Counted from the stretch's first letter, positions 35,082 to 44,968 are shown. The stretch: 64,000 nt of DNA from Pseudorhizobium flavum (GCF_902502825.2 NZ_LR723670.1:2294001-2358000); one strand, 5' to 3'. A program made the numbers and translations. The notes: generated from the letters alone by a model not told the origin.

Positions 35082-38000
35082 ATGCCCAAGCGCCAAGACA
35101 TCAAATCGATCCTCATCATCGGCGCGGGTCCGATCGTTATCGGCCAGGCATGCGAGTTCGACTATTCCGGCACCCAGGCCTGCAAGGCGCTGCGCGAGGA
35201 AGGCTACCGGGTGATCCTGGTCAACTCCAACCCGGCGACCATCATGACCGATCCGGGTCTCGCCGACGCGACCTATGTCGAGCCGATCACCCCGGAAGTC
35301 GTGGCCAAGATCATCGCCAAGGAGCGTCCCGACGCACTCCTGCCGACCATGGGCGGCCAAACGGCCCTCAACACGGCGCTCTCGCTGAAGCGCATGGGCG
35401 TACTCGACCGCTACAACGTGGAGATGATCGGCGCCAAGCCGGAAGCCATCGACAAGGCCGAGGACCGTGCCCTCTTCCGCGAGGCGATGGCGAAGATCGG
35501 GCTCGAGACGCCGAAGTCGATGCTCGCCAATGCGACGGAGATCAAGGAAAAGGATCGTAACGCGCACGAAGCGGAACGCGCGAAACTGCGTTCAAGCCTT
35601 TCCGGTGACGCGCTGGACAAGGCACTCGACGAACTCGAGAACCAGTGGAACCTCGGCGAGACCGATCGCAAGCAGCGCTACATGAGCCATGCCATGGCGA
35701 TCGCGGCCCAGGCAATCGACGTTGTCGGCCTGCCGGCTATCATTCGTCCCTCCTTCACGCTCGGCGGCACGGGCGGTGGCATCGCCTACAACCGCTCCGA
35801 ATTCTTCGAGATCGTCGGATCGGGCCTCGACGCCTCGCCCACGACCGAGGTCCTGATCGAGGAGTCGGTGCTCGGCTGGAAGGAGTATGAGATGGAGGTG
35901 ATCCGCGACAAGGCGGACAACTGCATCATCATCTGCTCGATCGAGAATATCGACCCGATGGGCGTCCACACGGGCGATTCCATCACGGTCGCGCCGGCAC
36001 TGACGCTGACGGACAAGGAATACCAGATCATGCGCAACGCCTCGATTGCGGTGCTGCGCGAGATCGGCGTGGAAACCGGCGGCTCCAACGTCCAGTTCGC
36101 CGTCAACCCGAAGGACGGTCGCCTCGTCGTCATCGAGATGAACCCGCGCGTCTCGCGCTCCTCGGCACTTGCCTCCAAGGCCACCGGCTTCCCGATCGCC
36201 AAGGTCGCGGCCAAGCTTGCTGTCGGTTATACGCTGGACGAGCTGGAAAACGACATTACCGGCGGCGCCACGCCTGCCTCCTTCGAGCCGTCAATCGACT
36301 ACGTCGTCACCAAGATCCCGCGCTTCGCCTTCGAAAAGTTCCCCGGTGCGGAACCCACTCTCACCACCGCCATGAAGTCGGTCGGCGAGGTCATGGCGAT
36401 CGGCCGGACATTCGCTGAGTCGCTGCAGAAGGCGCTTCGCGGCCTTGAGACCGGCCTCACGGGCCTCGACGAGATCGAGATCCCCGGCCTGGAAGATGGC
36501 GAAAACGCCAACAACGCCATCCGTGCCGCCATCGGCACCCCGACCCCGGACCGTCTGCGCATGGTCGTCCAGGCGCTGCGCATGGGCATGTCGGAGGCCG
36601 ACGTTCACGAAGGCTGCAAGATCGATCCTTGGTTCATCAGCCAGTTCAAAGCGATCGTCGACATGGAAGCGCGCGTGCGCGAGCACGGCCTGCCGGAAGA
36701 CGCCGGGAACCTGCGCATGCTGAAGGCCATGGGCTTCTCCGATGCACGGCTTGCGAGCCTTTCCGGCAAGCGTCCGAAGGAAGTTGCTGAGCTTCGCAAC
36801 GGCCTGAACGTGCGCCCGGTCTTCAAGCGGATCGACACCTGCGCCGCCGAATTCGCCTCGCCCACCGCCTACATGTACTCCACCTACGAGACCCCCTTCG
36901 TCGGCTCGCTCCGTTCCGAAGCGCAGGTTTCCGACCGCAAGAAGGTGGTCATCCTCGGCGGCGGCCCGAACCGCATCGGTCAGGGCATCGAGTTCGACTA
37001 CTGCTGCTGCCACGCCGCCTTCGCTCTGAAGGACGCCGGTTTCGAAGCGATCATGATCAACTGTAACCCGGAAACGGTCTCGACCGACTACGACACCTCC
37101 GACCGTCTGTACTTCGAGCCGCTGACAGCAGAAGACGTGATCGAGATCCTGCGCGCAGAACAGGAAAAGGGCGAAGTCGTCGGCGTCATCGTCCAGTTCG
37201 GCGGCCAGACCCCGCTGAAGCTTGCGGAAGCGCTGGAAAAGAACGGTATCCCGATCCTCGGCACGGCGCCCGACATGATCGACCTCGCCGAAGATCGCGA
37301 CCGCTTCCAGAAGCTCCTGATGAAGCTCGACCTCATGCAGCCGAACAACGGCATCGCCTATTCGGTGGAGCAGGCGCGCCTCGTTGCCGCCGAGATCGGC
37401 TTCCCACTGGTCGTGCGCCCGTCATATGTCCTCGGCGGCCGGGCGATGCAGATCATTCATTCTGAATCCATGCTGCAGACCTATCTGCTCGACACGGTTC
37501 CGGGCCTTGTCCCCGAAGACATCAAGCAGCGTTACCCGAACGACAAGACCGGGCAGATCAACACCCTGCTTGGCAAGAACCCGCTGCTGTTCGACAGCTA
37601 CCTGACCAATGCCGTGGAAGTGGACGTCGATGCGCTGTGCGACGGCGAGAGCGTCTTCGTCTCCGGCATCATGGAGCATATCGAGGAAGCTGGCATCCAC
37701 TCCGGCGACTCGGCCTGCTCGCTGCCGGTCCGCTCGCTCTCGAAGGAGACGGTGGACGAACTGGAACGCCAGACGACGGCGCTTGCCAAGGCGCTCAATG
37801 TCGGCGGCCTGATGAACGTGCAGTACGCCATCAAGGACGGCACGATCTACGTCTTGGAGGTCAACCCACGCGCATCGCGTACCGTGCCTTTCGTGGCCAA
37901 GACCATCGGCGCGCCAATCGCCAAGATTGCCGCCCGCATCATGGCTGGCGAGAAGCTGGACGCAGCGATCGGCGCCTATGGCAAAAGGCCGGACCCGCGC

Positions 38001-38567
38001 AACCTGAAGCACATCGCCGTTAAAGAAGCCGTCTTCCCGTTTGCCCGCTTCCCCGGCGTCGACACGCTTCTCGGGCCGGAGATGCGCTCCACCGGCGAGG
38101 TCATCGGCCTCGATACCGATTTTGCGCTGGCCTTCGCCAAGAGCCAGCTCGGCGCCGGCGTCGAACTGCCGCGCGACGGCACGGTCTTCGTATCGGTCCG
38201 TGACGAGGATAAGCAGCGCGTCCTGCCGGCGATCCGCATCCTGACGGAGATCGGCTTCAAGGTTCTCGCGACTGGCGGCACCCAGCGCTTCCTGGCCGAA
38301 CAGGGCATTGCCGCGACCAAGATCAACAAGGTGCTCGAAGGTCGCCCGCATATCGAGGACGCTATCCGCAACCGTCAGGTCCAGCTCGTCATCAACACGA
38401 CCGACGGCAACAAGGCGATCTCGGATTCCAAGTCGCTGCGCCGCGCGACGCTGATGCAGAAGGTGCCCTATTACACCACCATGGCCGGCGCCGAGGCGGC
38501 CGCCATGGCCATCCGGGCGCTGAAGGCCGGCAACCTCGAGGTTCGCCCGCTGCAGAGCTACTTCTAA
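35082..38567 (+). CDS. carB: Carbamoyl-phosphate synthase large subunit
   Basis: 1161 residues from the ATG at 35082 (GGAAAGAAG upstream). Two ATP-grasp halves are visible: the first begins [21 protein letters not shown] and has [11 protein letters not shown], the second begins [21 protein letters not shown] and has [11 protein letters not shown]. The C-terminal MGS-type allosteric domain follows, with [16 protein letters not shown]. The protein is about 90 residues longer than E. coli CarB, with the extra length in the first half, as in other rhizobia. It builds carbamoyl phosphate from bicarbonate, ATP and CarA-derived ammonia. Confidence 0.98.
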   Translation: MPKRQDIKSILIIGAGPIVIGQACEFDYSGTQACKALREEGYRVILVNSNPATIMTDPGLADATYVEPITPEVVAKIIAKERPDALLPTMGGQTALNTALSLKRMGVLDRYNVEMIGAKPEAIDKAEDRALFREAMAKIGLETPKSMLANATEIKEKDRNAHEAERAKLRSSLSGDALDKALDELENQWNLGETDRKQRYMSHAMAIAAQAIDVVGLPAIIRPSFTLGGTGGGIAYNRSEFFEIVGSGLDASPTTEVLIEESVLGWKEYEMEVIRDKADNCIIICSIENIDPMGVHTGDSITVAPALTLTDKEYQIMRNASIAVLREIGVETGGSNVQFAVNPKDGRLVVIEMNPRVSRSSALASKATGFPIAKVAAKLAVGYTLDELENDITGGATPASFEPSIDYVVTKIPRFAFEKFPGAEPTLTTAMKSVGEVMAIGRTFAESLQKALRGLETGLTGLDEIEIPGLEDGENANNAIRAAIGTPTPDRLRMVVQALRMGMSEADVHEGCKIDPWFISQFKAIVDMEARVREHGLPEDAGNLRMLKAMGFSDARLASLSGKRPKEVAELRNGLNVRPVFKRIDTCAAEFASPTAYMYSTYETPFVGSLRSEAQVSDRKKVVILGGGPNRIGQGIEFDYCCCHAAFALKDAGFEAIMINCNPETVSTDYDTSDRLYFEPLTAEDVIEILRAEQEKGEVVGVIVQFGGQTPLKLAEALEKNGIPILGTAPDMIDLAEDRDRFQKLLMKLDLMQPNNGIAYSVEQARLVAAEIGFPLVVRPSYVLGGRAMQIIHSESMLQTYLLDTVPGLVPEDIKQRYPNDKTGQINTLLGKNPLLFDSYLTNAVEVDVDALCDGESVFVSGIMEHIEEAGIHSGDSACSLPVRSLSKETVDELERQTTALAKALNVGGLMNVQYAIKDGTIYVLEVNPRASRTVPFVAKTIGAPIAKIAARIMAGEKLDAAIGAYGKRPDPRNLKHIAVKEAVFPFARFPGVDTLLGPEMRSTGEVIGLDTDFALAFAKSQLGAGVELPRDGTVFVSVRDEDKQRVLPAIRILTEIGFKVLATGGTQRFLAEQGIAATKINKVLEGRPHIEDAIRNRQVQLVINTTDGNKAISDSKSLRRATLMQKVPYYTTMAGAEAAAMAIRALKAGNLEVRPLQSYF

Positions 38568-38577
38568 CCAGCATTCA

Positions 38578-38613
38578 GGAACCGGTCAGCCGATGTTGAC
38601 CGGTTCCTTTTTC
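38578..38613 (+). terminator. Rho-independent terminator of carB
   Basis: 11-bp perfect stem, GGAACCGGTCA and TGACCGGTTCC, with an 8-nt loop and a TTTTT tail. It starts 11 bp after the carB stop codon. Confidence 0.9.
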
Positions 38614-38630
38614 TGCTGTATTTAGCCTTT

Positions 38631-38644
38631 CAGTTAATTAACTG
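38631..38644. promoter_or_regulatory. Palindromic operator candidate before the ArsR-SRPBCC operon
   Basis: A perfect 14-bp palindrome CAGTTAATTAACTG ends 11 bp before the start codon of the ArsR gene. ArsR-type repressors usually bind AT-rich dyads at their own promoter. The position between the carB terminator and the ATG leaves room for little else, so autoregulation by the product is likely. Confidence 0.6.
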
Positions 38645-38655
38645 GATGGCTAACC

Positions 38656-38997
38656 ATGGCCGATGCCCTTTCGCAGACATTCGCCGCCCTTGCCGACCCC
38701 ACGCGCCGCGCCATCCTCGCGCGGCTGGCAAGGGGAGAGGCGACCGTTAACGAGCTGGCCGGCCCCTTCGACATGAGCCTGCCCGCCGTGTCCAAACACC
38801 TGAAGGTTCTGGAGAGAGCAAAGCTGATCTCCCGCAGCCGCACGGCGCAGTGGCGCCCTTGCCGGCTGGAGCCCGAGACGCTGAAGACCGTCGATGGCTG
38901 GCTCGGCGACTACCGCTCCCTCTGGGAACACAGGCTGGATCGGCTCGAGGGTTATCTCGCGACATTGAACACGGAAGAGAAGGAAGAGCAAAAATGA
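38656..38997 (+). CDS. ArsR-family regulator paired with SRPBCC proteins
   Basis: 113 residues that make up one winged helix: FAALADPTRRAILARLARGEA, then ELAGPFDMSLPAVSKHLKVLERAKLISR. The basic wing is SRTAQWRPCRL. It has no obvious metal-binding cysteine pair, which fits the non-metal ArsR group that controls SRPBCC genes. Its stop overlaps the start of the next gene (ATGA), so regulator and first SRPBCC protein are translationally coupled. Probably it represses the operon through the palindrome at 38631. Confidence 0.9.
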   Translation: MADALSQTFAALADPTRRAILARLARGEATVNELAGPFDMSLPAVSKHLKVLERAKLISRSRTAQWRPCRLEPETLKTVDGWLGDYRSLWEHRLDRLEGYLATLNTEEKEEQK

Positions 38998-39440
38998 CGG
39001 AGAAGATGGAGATCCTCAACGACCGCCTGTTCGAGGTCGACCCGCCTACCCTCTTCGACGCTTTCGCCGACCCGGAGAAGCTGACGCGATGGTGGGGGCC
39101 GCACGGCTTCACCAACCGGATCGATGAGTTCGACTTCCGCCCCGGCGGCGACTGGCGCATCACGATGACGGCTTCGAACGGCACCGACTTCGACAACCAC
39201 TCGACATTCCAAGAAGTCGTGCCCACCGAGCGGATCGTCTTCCTGCATCACCTCCCCATGCACGTCTACACCATGGAGATGCAGTTCGTCGGCGAAAGCG
39301 GCGGCACCCGGCTCCATTGGCGCATGCTCTTCGAGCCGACCGAAGAAACCCTGCAGCTCAAGAAGTTCATTGCCGCCGCGAACGAGCAGAATTTCGATCG
39401 CCTCGAAGCCCTCCTCCAACAGCTGAACGAAGGACGCTGA
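38994..39440 (+). CDS. SRPBCC (AHSA1-type) protein 1
   Basis: 148 residues from the ATG at 38994. It has the START-like fold of the Aha1 C-terminal domain: DPPTLFDAFADPEKLTRWWGP near the start, then FDFRPGGDWRITM, and LHWRMLFEPTEETLQL near the end. These proteins form a deep hydrophobic cavity for a small ligand. Partner ArsR regulators occur next to them in many bacteria, but the ligand is generally unknown. It is followed by a paralogue after a 1-bp gap. Confidence 0.88.
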   Translation: MTEKMEILNDRLFEVDPPTLFDAFADPEKLTRWWGPHGFTNRIDEFDFRPGGDWRITMTASNGTDFDNHSTFQEVVPTERIVFLHHLPMHVYTMEMQFVGESGGTRLHWRMLFEPTEETLQLKKFIAAANEQNFDRLEALLQQLNEGR

Positions 39441-39441
39441 C

Positions 39442-39909
39442 ATGACGACAGTACGAGACAGCAACAGGATCATTGAGGTCGACCGACTCATCTCCGCCCC
39501 GCCGGAACTCGTCTTCAAGATGCTGACGGAGGCAAGACACCTCGATAAATGGTGGGGCCCCGATGGCTTCAGGACTGAAACGCACGAGATGGACTTCTCC
39601 GTCGGTGGCCTCTGGCGCTACACGATGCATGGTCCGGACAAGGACTGGCCGAACTGGATCCGCTACAAGGAGATCACCCCGCCCGGCCGGATTGCCTATG
39701 ACCATGGAGCCGAGATCGGAGAGCCCGCGTGGTTCGAGGGCACCATTACTCTTACGTCCGAAGGCGAAGGAACCCGCATCACGATCACCCTCATCTTCCC
39801 CACGCCGGAAGCACGCGAAGAATCCATCAAGTTCGGCGCCGTCGAAGGCGGCAGGCAGACATTGGCGCGGCTCGACGCCTATGTCACGGCACCGCTGACT
39901 CAGGCCTGA
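39442..39909 (+). CDS. SRPBCC (AHSA1-type) protein 2
   Basis: 155 residues, a paralogue of the preceding gene: VDRLISAPPELVFKMLTEARHLDKWWGP and MDFSVGGLWRYTMHG are the matching parts. The ligand cavity residues differ between the two, so the pair may form a heterodimer or bind two ligands. It is the last gene of the ArsR-SRPBCC-SRPBCC operon. No terminator is evident before the exporter gene at 39995, 85 bp later, which may therefore be partly coexpressed. Confidence 0.88.
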   Translation: MTTVRDSNRIIEVDRLISAPPELVFKMLTEARHLDKWWGPDGFRTETHEMDFSVGGLWRYTMHGPDKDWPNWIRYKEITPPGRIAYDHGAEIGEPAWFEGTITLTSEGEGTRITITLIFPTPEAREESIKFGAVEGGRQTLARLDAYVTAPLTQA

Positions 39910-39994
39910 GCGATGGTCGACGCTTGTCAAATCTGACACTTGTCAAGCGGCCCGTTTCGATGAAATCTCCGCCGGTTTTTTCGGGAGAACAACG

Positions 39995-41539
39995 ATGGCG
40001 GCACCTGTTGAAACGCCTGAACATGCAGGCAGGCGCGAATGGATTGGCCTGTCCGTCCTTTCGATCGCCTGCCTGATTTACTCCATGGATCTGTCGGTGC
40101 TGTTTCTGGCGGTGCCTGCAATCGTCGCCGATCTTGATCCGTCGGCGGCGCAACTCCTGTGGATCAATGACATCTACGGCTTCATGGTCGCAGGCTTCCT
40201 GATGACCATGGGAACCCTCGGCGACCGTATCGGCCGGCGGCGGGTCCTGTTGATCGGAGCGTTCGCCTTCGGCGTCGCGTCGGCCCTCGCCGCCTTTTCG
40301 CAGACAGCCGGACAACTGATCGCCTCACGAGCGCTGTTGGGTATCGCCGGAGCGACGATCGCTCCCTCGACCCTCTCGCTGATCGTCAACCTCTTCCGCA
40401 ATGAAGCGGAGCGAAACAGGGCCATCGGCATCTGGGGCACGGCGTTCGCATTGGGAGGTCTCGTCGGCCCGCTGATCGGTGGATTGCTGCTTCAGTACTT
40501 CCACTGGGGTGCGGTCTTCCTCATCAACATTCCGGTCATGCTGGTGCTCCTGGCGGTGGCGCCGTTCCTGCTGCCGGAGTACAAGAGCGACGACGCCGGC
40601 CGCCTCGATCTCGTAAGCGTGGTGCTGTCACTGGCGACGGTTCTGCCCGTGATCTACGGCATCAAGCACATGGCCGCCGACGGGTTCGAGCTCATCCAGC
40701 TGCTGTATCTTGCCGTCGGGCTTTTCTTCGGCACCGTCTTCATTCGGCGCCAGACGCGGCTTTCCGATCCCCTGATCGACCTCGCCCTGTTCCGGAATCC
40801 CGCCTTCAACGCCTCACTGCTGGTCAATCTCGCGGGCATCTTCTTCGTCTTCGGCGTCTTCCTGTTCCAGAACCTCTTCCTTCAGCTCGTGCTCGGGCTC
40901 TCACCCCTGAAGGCCGCCCTCTGGTCCGCACCGTCAGCCTTCGTGTTCACGATCATGTCCTTGCAGGCCTACCGCTTCACAAACCACTTCGGCCCGATTA
41001 GGACCGTCCTCGGCGGGCTGGTGGTGAACGCGGTCGGCACGGCGGCCATGGCCGTCGCGGCTTACTCAGAGAGCCTGCTCGGCATCCTCGGCGCCAGCAT
41101 GATCATCGGCCTCGGCTTCGTTCCCGTCATCCTGACGACCACCGGTCTGATCGTTGGCACGGCGCCGCCGGAGCGGGCGGGTTCAGCCTCGGCGATCTCG
41201 GAGACAAGCGCCGAGTTTGGTGGAGCGCTCGGCGTCGCCCTCCTCGGTAGCCTGGCAACGCTCGTCTACCGGACGGCGATGAACGGCACAGATCTTAGGG
41301 GGCTCAACGCCCAGCAGGCGGAAGCAGTGTCGGAGACACTCGCCGGTGCAGTGGAGACTGCCCAGCAGCTTCCAATCTCGGCGTCGGCCATCTGGCTTCC
41401 GGCGGCAAAGAGCGGCTTCGCGCTGGGCTTCTCGCTCTGTTGCATCGTCGCCACCGCCACCTTGCTTCTCCTCGCCCTGCTTGCCCGCCGCGTCTATGCC
41501 GCAGCCCGGATCGACGAAAGCGCATTGGCATCCCACTGA
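39995..41539 (+). CDS. DHA2-family MFS drug exporter (SmvA/QacA-like)
   Basis: 514 residues with fourteen predicted helices. Landmarks are MDLSVLFLAVPAIVADL, GTLGDRIGRRRVLLIGA (motif A) and GIWGTAFALGGLVGPLIGGLLL (motif C of antiporters). This matches the SmvA/QacA group that exports quaternary ammonium compounds and dyes. GGGAGAAC precedes the start. It follows the ArsR-SRPBCC operon with 85 bp between, so the exporter may be part of the same response, although this is inference. Its 3' end faces the UdgX gene 21 bp away. Confidence 0.92.
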   Translation: MAAPVETPEHAGRREWIGLSVLSIACLIYSMDLSVLFLAVPAIVADLDPSAAQLLWINDIYGFMVAGFLMTMGTLGDRIGRRRVLLIGAFAFGVASALAAFSQTAGQLIASRALLGIAGATIAPSTLSLIVNLFRNEAERNRAIGIWGTAFALGGLVGPLIGGLLLQYFHWGAVFLINIPVMLVLLAVAPFLLPEYKSDDAGRLDLVSVVLSLATVLPVIYGIKHMAADGFELIQLLYLAVGLFFGTVFIRRQTRLSDPLIDLALFRNPAFNASLLVNLAGIFFVFGVFLFQNLFLQLVLGLSPLKAALWSAPSAFVFTIMSLQAYRFTNHFGPIRTVLGGLVVNAVGTAAMAVAAYSESLLGILGASMIIGLGFVPVILTTTGLIVGTAPPERAGSASAISETSAEFGGALGVALLGSLATLVYRTAMNGTDLRGLNAQQAEAVSETLAGAVETAQQLPISASAIWLPAAKSGFALGFSLCCIVATATLLLLALLARRVYAAARIDESALASH

Positions 41540-41560
41540 ACCGGGCGCAGCTCAACCGGT

Positions 41561-43021
41561 TCATGCAAAGCCTGCCGCAAGCGTTTGAACGGACTCGATA
41601 TCCTGACGGAAGCGGATCATCTCCTTCGCCTTCAGGTCTGGGTCAGGGATGCGCAGCAGATAGGACGGATGGACGGTCGCAAAGAGGATCTGTCCATCCT
41701 CCATGGTCAGCGGCTTGCTTCGGACATCCGCAAGCTTCTGCTTCTCGTCCGTGAGTGCAAAATAGGCCGTCGCTCCCATGGCGACGATCAATTTCGGCTG
41801 CACGAGATCAAGCTCCTGCTTCAGCCACCAGCGGCATTGCTGGATCTCGCCCTGGTTCGGCTTCTGGTGGATGCGCCGCTTGCCACGCGCCTCGTACTTA
41901 AAGTGCTTCACCGCGTTGGTGACGTACAGAGAACGCCGATCAAGCCCCACCTCTCGCAGGACGTCATTGAACACCTGCCCCGCCGGCCCGACGAAGGGCT
42001 TGCCGGCAAGATCCTCCTGGTCGCCGGGCTGCTCCCCGACCACCATCACCTTCGCCTGCTCCGGCCCCTGCCCGAAGACAGTTTGCGTTGCCATGCAGTG
42101 GAGCGGGCAACGGGTGCAGTGTCGCGCCTCTTGCCTGACCGCCTCCAGTGTTCCCGCAGGAGCCGTTGCAACCGGCGGCACGCTTGCCGCGGCAGCCTGC
42201 AGCCGATGGTGAAACGGCAGGGGCTCGCTGGCAGCCTTTGCTGCCATCTCCAGCACGCTGCGTTCGGCATTGGCGATCAGTCCCGGAATGAGCTCCGCCT
42301 CAGGCAGGTTTTTCCAATATTTTTTCGGCATCTCCGCCGTCATCGCCTTCACCTTCAGGCGGGCGGGATTGAAGATGGATGCGTAATAGGTACGCCACAG
42401 ATCATCCGTCTCGTCCCTCAGATCCGACTTCTCCGCAGGCTCGGTTGTCGTGCGCAATGTCTCGCCATCCCAGGACGCCGATCCCTTGGGCGTCGCGATC
42501 AGCCAGTCCATGTCGTTGAACCGGCGCTGGAAGAACGGAGCGACCCGCTCGACGATGAAGTGATCCGGCTCGAACCAGGCGACGAAGCGCCGCCGTCCCG
42601 CCGTTCCCGGTGGCAGCGGCAATTCCTTGAAACGCACGAAAGCCGTCATCTTGTGATAGTCACGCCCGACGGACTTCGCCATCTGCCGTGCTTCCACCAC
42701 ATCGACATCGGCCGCCATTGCCAGTGTGTATCGGTCGCGCGCCAGCCGGACGAGGAGCCTGTAGAGCAGCGCGAAACGTCGCGGATCACTGTGGCAGATA
42801 ACGCCGCCCGCCAGCTTGATGAAGTCGGGCGGTACAGAAACAACGCCCGCCTCCGGTTTCGGCGCAGGCAAGTCTTGGCGTTGGTCGGCAAAAAGACCCC
42901 CGGCCGTCTCCGGCGTCTGCCAGATCACCTCTTCCGGCGAGACCCCCGCCTGGAGTAGTAAGCGCGCAGCCTCCCGCCACTCGTCAAGATCGCCCCTGCC
43001 CTCCAGCGTGACCGTATACAT
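41561..43021 (-). CDS. DUF4130-UdgX fusion, uracil-DNA glycosylase family
   Basis: 486 residues in two parts. Residues 1-250 are a DUF4130 domain (for example DPRRFALLYRLL and RRFVAWFEPDHFIVERVAPFF). Residues 285-486 are a family-4-like uracil-DNA glycosylase with Fe-S type cysteines C302, C305, C309 and C396, the GEQPGDQED motif at 329-337 and HPSYLLR at 451-457. KRRIH at 381-385 is the UdgX hallmark; in mycobacterial UdgX this histidine bonds covalently to the abasic site after uracil release. Its start overlaps the stop of the radical-SAM gene (ATGA). Confidence 0.93.
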   Translation of the reverse strand: MYTVTLEGRGDLDEWREAARLLLQAGVSPEEVIWQTPETAGGLFADQRQDLPAPKPEAGVVSVPPDFIKLAGGVICHSDPRRFALLYRLLVRLARDRYTLAMAADVDVVEARQMAKSVGRDYHKMTAFVRFKELPLPPGTAGRRRFVAWFEPDHFIVERVAPFFQRRFNDMDWLIATPKGSASWDGETLRTTTEPAEKSDLRDETDDLWRTYYASIFNPARLKVKAMTAEMPKKYWKNLPEAELIPGLIANAERSVLEMAAKAASEPLPFHHRLQAAAASVPPVATAPAGTLEAVRQEARHCTRCPLHCMATQTVFGQGPEQAKVMVVGEQPGDQEDLAGKPFVGPAGQVFNDVLREVGLDRRSLYVTNAVKHFKYEARGKRRIHQKPNQGEIQQCRWWLKQELDLVQPKLIVAMGATAYFALTDEKQKLADVRSKPLTMEDGQILFATVHPSYLLRIPDPDLKAKEMIRFRQDIESVQTLAAGFA

Positions 43022-44253
43022 CAGAGCAGCGACAACTGTTCCGGCTTCGGCTCGAACATCGCCCGCAGATCCGGCCGATCGACGAGGCGGTGCGGCGTCC
43101 AGCCGTCGACGGTGATGAAGGGCTGCACCTTCTTCAGCGACACGCCGAGCCGCATCAGATCGTCCAGCCGCAGCCGCGAAAACCGGCGCGCCGAGAGGAT
43201 TGCCTTAACGGTCTTGGTGCCGAGCCCCGGCACTCGCAGAAGCATTTCCCGGTCGGCACGATTGATATCCACCGGGAACCGGTCGCGATGCCCCAGCGCC
43301 CAGGCGAGCTTGGGATCGAGATCCAGATCGAGCATACCGTCTGCGCGCGCCGAGGTGATCTCGCCGATGTCGAACCCATAGAACCGGTATAGCCAGTCCG
43401 CCTGGTAGAGCCGGTGCTCGCGCATCAGCGGCGGCTTGATCAGCGGCAGGTTCTTCGACGAGTCTGGGATTGGGCTGAAGGCGGAATAGTAGACGCGCTT
43501 CAGGCCATAGCTTCCATAGAGCCGCGCGCTCGTCCCAAGGATCGTTGCGTCATTGGCGCCGTCCGCGCCGACGATCATCTGTGTGCTCTGTCCGGCAGGA
43601 GCAAAACGGCGCTTTCGCTTCGTCTGCAGCGTCGGCTCGCTCATTTCCTCGATCTTGAGCCGCAGTTCGCCCATGGAGCGACGAATGCCGTCCGGCTGCT
43701 TCTCCGGCGCATATCGGGTAATGCCGGCATCGGTTGGAAGTTCGATGTTGAGCGACAGCCGGTCCGCATAGAGACCGGCTTCTTCGATCAGATGCGGCGA
43801 CGCCTCTGGAATGGACTTGAGATGAATATAGCCGCGGAAGTTGTGCGTCGTTCTCAACTCGCGGGCGATCCGCACCATCTCCTCCATCGTATGGTCGGAG
43901 GAGCGAATGATGCCGGAGGACAGGAACAGGCCCTCGATGTAGTTGCGGCGGTAGAACTCCAGCGTCAGCCAGATCACCTCCTCCGCCGAAAACCGCGCCC
44001 GCTCAACATTGCTGGACGAGCGGTTGATGCAGTAGGCGCAGTCATAGATGCAGAAGTTCGTGAGCAGGATCTTGAGGAGCGAGATGCAGCGACCGTCGGG
44101 TGCATAGGCATGGCAGATACCCGATCCTTCCGTGGACCCCAAGCCGCCGGAAGCCCCCGAGCTGCGCTTGACGGTACCGCTGGAGGCGCAGGACGCGTCG
44201 TATTTGGCGGCGTCGGAGAGAATGGCCAATCGTTCTTTTAGCGACTTCTTCAT
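43021..44253 (-). CDS. Putative DNA modification/repair radical SAM protein
   Basis: 410 residues from the ATG at 44253; a GTG four codons upstream (44265) is possible. The 4Fe-4S radical-SAM motif CxxxCxxC is present as CIYDCAYC (from residue 68 with this start). Extra cysteines (CASSG, CHAYAPDGRC) lie before it. The C-terminus has a helix-hairpin-helix DNA-binding motif, VDINRADREMLLRVPGLGTKT. This is the conserved protein found with UdgX-type glycosylases; its reaction is unknown. Coupling to the UdgX fusion indicates a joint role on damaged or modified DNA. Confidence 0.92.
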   Translation of the reverse strand: MKKSLKERLAILSDAAKYDASCASSGTVKRSSGASGGLGSTEGSGICHAYAPDGRCISLLKILLTNFCIYDCAYCINRSSSNVERARFSAEEVIWLTLEFYRRNYIEGLFLSSGIIRSSDHTMEEMVRIARELRTTHNFRGYIHLKSIPEASPHLIEEAGLYADRLSLNIELPTDAGITRYAPEKQPDGIRRSMGELRLKIEEMSEPTLQTKRKRRFAPAGQSTQMIVGADGANDATILGTSARLYGSYGLKRVYYSAFSPIPDSSKNLPLIKPPLMREHRLYQADWLYRFYGFDIGEITSARADGMLDLDLDPKLAWALGHRDRFPVDINRADREMLLRVPGLGTKTVKAILSARRFSRLRLDDLMRLGVSLKKVQPFITVDGWTPHRLVDRPDLRAMFEPKPEQLSLL

Positions 44254-44378
44254 TAGCTTGTTCACTATATGTTCTTTTGTATCGGGTCAAGGGGACCGGC
44301 CGCAACTCCGCCGGGACCTTGAAACCGGCGCACCCCGCCCCATCTCGAAAATGCTGGAACTTTCGCGGTGATCTCTGT

Positions 44379-44443
44379 TATAGTTCCAGAAATTCTGATG
44401 TGTGGATGGTTCCGAAGTTTCACTCCGGAACCTGTTTCTTTTT
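44379..44443 (+). promoter_or_regulatory. greA leader with intrinsic-terminator-like hairpin
   Basis: TATAGT (44379-44384) is a good -10 and predicts a start near 44391. Then GGTTCCG (44408-44414) and CGGAACC (44426-44432) form a 7-bp stem followed by TGTTTCTTTTT (44433-44443). The hairpin ends 41 bp before the greA ATG and no plus-strand gene lies directly upstream that would need a terminator. This suggests premature termination in the greA leader, giving a short RNA of about 50 nt. The -35 region is weak. Confidence 0.5.
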
Positions 44444-44484
44444 GTGGCCGCGGCGAGCGCGGTTGCATCGTGAAGGGCAAGGAA

Positions 44485-44961
44485 ATGGTCGAAAAGGTAC
44501 CGATGACGCAGAATGGCTTCACCCAGCTGCAGGAAGAACTGCGCTTGCGCCAACAGGAAGAGCGTCCCCGCATCATCGAGGCGATCGCAGAGGCACGCGC
44601 CCATGGCGACCTTTCGGAGAATGCGGAGTACCATGCGGCCAAGGAAGCCCAGAGCCATAACGAGGGCCGGATTACCGAGCTGGAGGATCTTATCGCGCGG
44701 GCCGAAGTGATCGATCTGACGAAGATGTCCGGCTCGAAGATCAAGTTCGGCGCCACCGTCAAGCTGGTCGACGAGGATACTGAGGAAGAAAAGACCTACC
44801 AGATCGTCGGCGACCAGGAAGCCGACGTGAAGGCGGGACGGATTTCCGTTTCCTCGCCGATAGCCCGTGCCATGATCGGCAAGGAAGCCGGCGACTCGAT
44901 CGAGGTTAATGCGCCGGGCGGCGCCAAGGGCTACGAGATCCTCTCCGTCAGCTGGGGCTGA
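44485..44961 (+). CDS. greA: Transcription elongation factor GreA
   Basis: 158 residues from the ATG at 44485, the normal GreA length. The N-terminal coiled coil contains [16 protein letters not shown], whose acidic tip residues (D and E of GDLSEN) reach the polymerase active site. The C-terminal FKBP-like domain has [15 protein letters not shown] and [14 protein letters not shown]. GreA rescues backtracked polymerase by stimulating transcript cleavage. The glycosyltransferase gene begins 7 bp after the stop, so it is read from the same transcript. The leader may be attenuated, see the element upstream. Confidence 0.97.
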   Translation: MVEKVPMTQNGFTQLQEELRLRQQEERPRIIEAIAEARAHGDLSENAEYHAAKEAQSHNEGRITELEDLIARAEVIDLTKMSGSKIKFGATVKLVDEDTEEEKTYQIVGDQEADVKAGRISVSSPIARAMIGKEAGDSIEVNAPGGAKGYEILSVSWG

Positions 44962-44968
44962 CGCCCCC

